Source: Firmicutes bacterium UBA6418
GTDB lineage: Bacteria; Bacillota; Clostridia; Peptostreptococcales; Anaerovoracaceae
DNA: 14,639 bases
Direction: 5' to 3'
Assembly (NCBI GenBank): GCA_002439735.1
Contig: DJPG01000046.1
Location: 461 to 15,099 of the forward strand
The notes below the pieces were generated by a model. The model saw only the letters and a list, made by a program, of their open reading frames with translations. It did no database searches and was not told the DNA's origin. A program made the translations under genes and the position numbers. Below, piece after piece: positions 14,126 through 14,639 of this stretch (its first letter is position 1; each line of letters opens with the position of its first letter).

Positions 14126-14639
14126 CGTTTTGCACCTCCTCTGCATGCTTCTCGCTTGTCTCTGCGTGGGTGTCAGGGGCTGTCGCAGTGCTTGCTGCCG
14201 GGGCTTCCGCAAGCCCGATCTCCGCCTGCGGAGCTTGCGCCTGCACAGACTGTGCTTGCTCACCTTGCAGCCGCACCGTTTCGTCCGCAATGGCCTGCGC
14301 CTGTTCTTCCGACATCTCGCCGGTCAGCTCCAGGAAAATTTCCTCGAAGGTCATCGGCGCATATTGCTTCTCAAGGTTTGCCGGCGTATCGTCCGCGACC
14401 AGCTTGCCGCCCGCGATGATCAGCAGGTGGTCGCAGATCGAGCGCACTTCTGACAGAATATGACTGCTGAGAATGACGGTATGATCCTTGCCGAGCGCGC
14501 GGATCAGATCGCGGATCTCGATGATCTGCTTTGGATCGAGCCCGACCGTCGGTTCGTCCAGGATAATAATCTCCGGTCCGCCAAGCAACGCCTGCGCGAT
14601 GCCGACTCGCTGCTTATAGCCCTTGGACAGATTTTTGAT
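14109..14639 (-). CDS. ABC transporter ATP-binding protein (GldA-like), 5'-truncated by window edge
   Basis: The last 176 codons of an ABC ATPase are present; Walker A lies beyond the window. The reading opens IKNLSKGYKQRVGIAQALLG, a variant signature (LSKGYKQR, usual in drug/GldA-type exporters), followed by IIILDEPTVGLDP (Walker B and D-loop) and VILSSHILSEV (switch His). After the domain ends near FEEIFLELTGE comes a tail of about 65 residues rich in Ala, Gln and Glu, ending HAEEVQNDESHL, which is longer than usual for this family and looks disordered. It energises the permease and GldG/DUF4340 complex; cargo is unknown. The permease ribosome site lies within the end of this gene. Confidence 0.9.
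   Translation of the reverse strand: MKNLSKGYKQRVGIAQALLGGPEIIILDEPTVGLDPKQIIEIRDLIRALGKDHTVILSSHILSEVRSICDHLLIIAGGKLVADDTPANLEKQYAPMTFEEIFLELTGEMSEEQAQAIADETVRLQGEQAQSVQAQAPQAEIGLAEAPAASTATAPDTHAETSEKHAEEVQNDESHL

Noticed and set aside
14126..14290. N-terminal extension of the ABC-2 permease
   Set aside because: Those 55 codons are Arg-rich, overlap the ATPase tail out of frame, and the ATG at 14125 has AGGAGG.
1..14639. CRISPR arrays, tRNA or rRNA genes, complete insertion sequences
   Set aside because: No regularly spaced repeats, tRNA-like cloverleaf, rRNA sequence or transposase reading was found.

Overview
The window looks like chromosome of a moderately GC-rich Gram-positive bacterium of the Clostridia, plausibly a gut Oscillospiraceae/Lachnospiraceae-type organism. 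The evidence is the hrcA-grpE-dnaK-dnaJ order with a perfect CIRCE operator, Firmicutes-type Shine-Dalgarno sites (AGGAGG, GAGGTGAT), SigA-like promoters, and protein families (GPH symporter, YkpA-like ABC-F, PBECR4-like protein, GldA/F/G-DUF4340 cassette) common in that group. All protein-coding genes I accept lie on the minus strand, so transcription runs from high to low coordinates.

Layout from the upstream (right) end: 14639-10901 is an ABC exporter-like operon: ATPase (cut by the window edge), ABC-2 permease, GldG-family protein and DUF4340 protein. Its first three genes overlap and it ends in an intrinsic terminator near 10837-10872. From 10763 to 5675 is the class I heat-shock operon: SigA promoter, CIRCE, hrcA, grpE, dnaK, dnaJ, terminator. 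HrcA represses its own operon at CIRCE, and DnaK, DnaJ and GrpE form the Hsp70 cycle. A 102-bp imperfect palindrome sits between grpE and dnaK, and a short hairpin lies between dnaK and dnaJ.

From 5661 to 3960 is the accessory part. It holds a MATE efflux gene reduced by a large in-frame internal deletion, then a strong promoter driving about 430 nt of highly structured non-coding sequence with an intrinsic-terminator hairpin inside it. This RNA runs directly into an AT-rich gene for a PBECR4-like (predicted RNase-fold) protein that has a TTG start and no visible Shine-Dalgarno. That gene is 21 nt upstream of a YkpA-like ABC-F ATPase. The RNA plus PBECR4-like unit is the most unusual thing in the window. 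Its layout recalls HEARO/omega-RNA or other mobile-element RNAs, but no IscB or reverse transcriptase gene is present.

From 2343 to 1 are a terminator, a GPH-family sugar:cation symporter, and a roughly 250-bp locus where a 34-codon basic peptide gene on the minus strand is opposed by a short plus-strand RNA with its own promoter and terminator (type I toxin-antitoxin-like geometry). Last comes the start of an NfsA-type nitroreductase that runs off the left edge.
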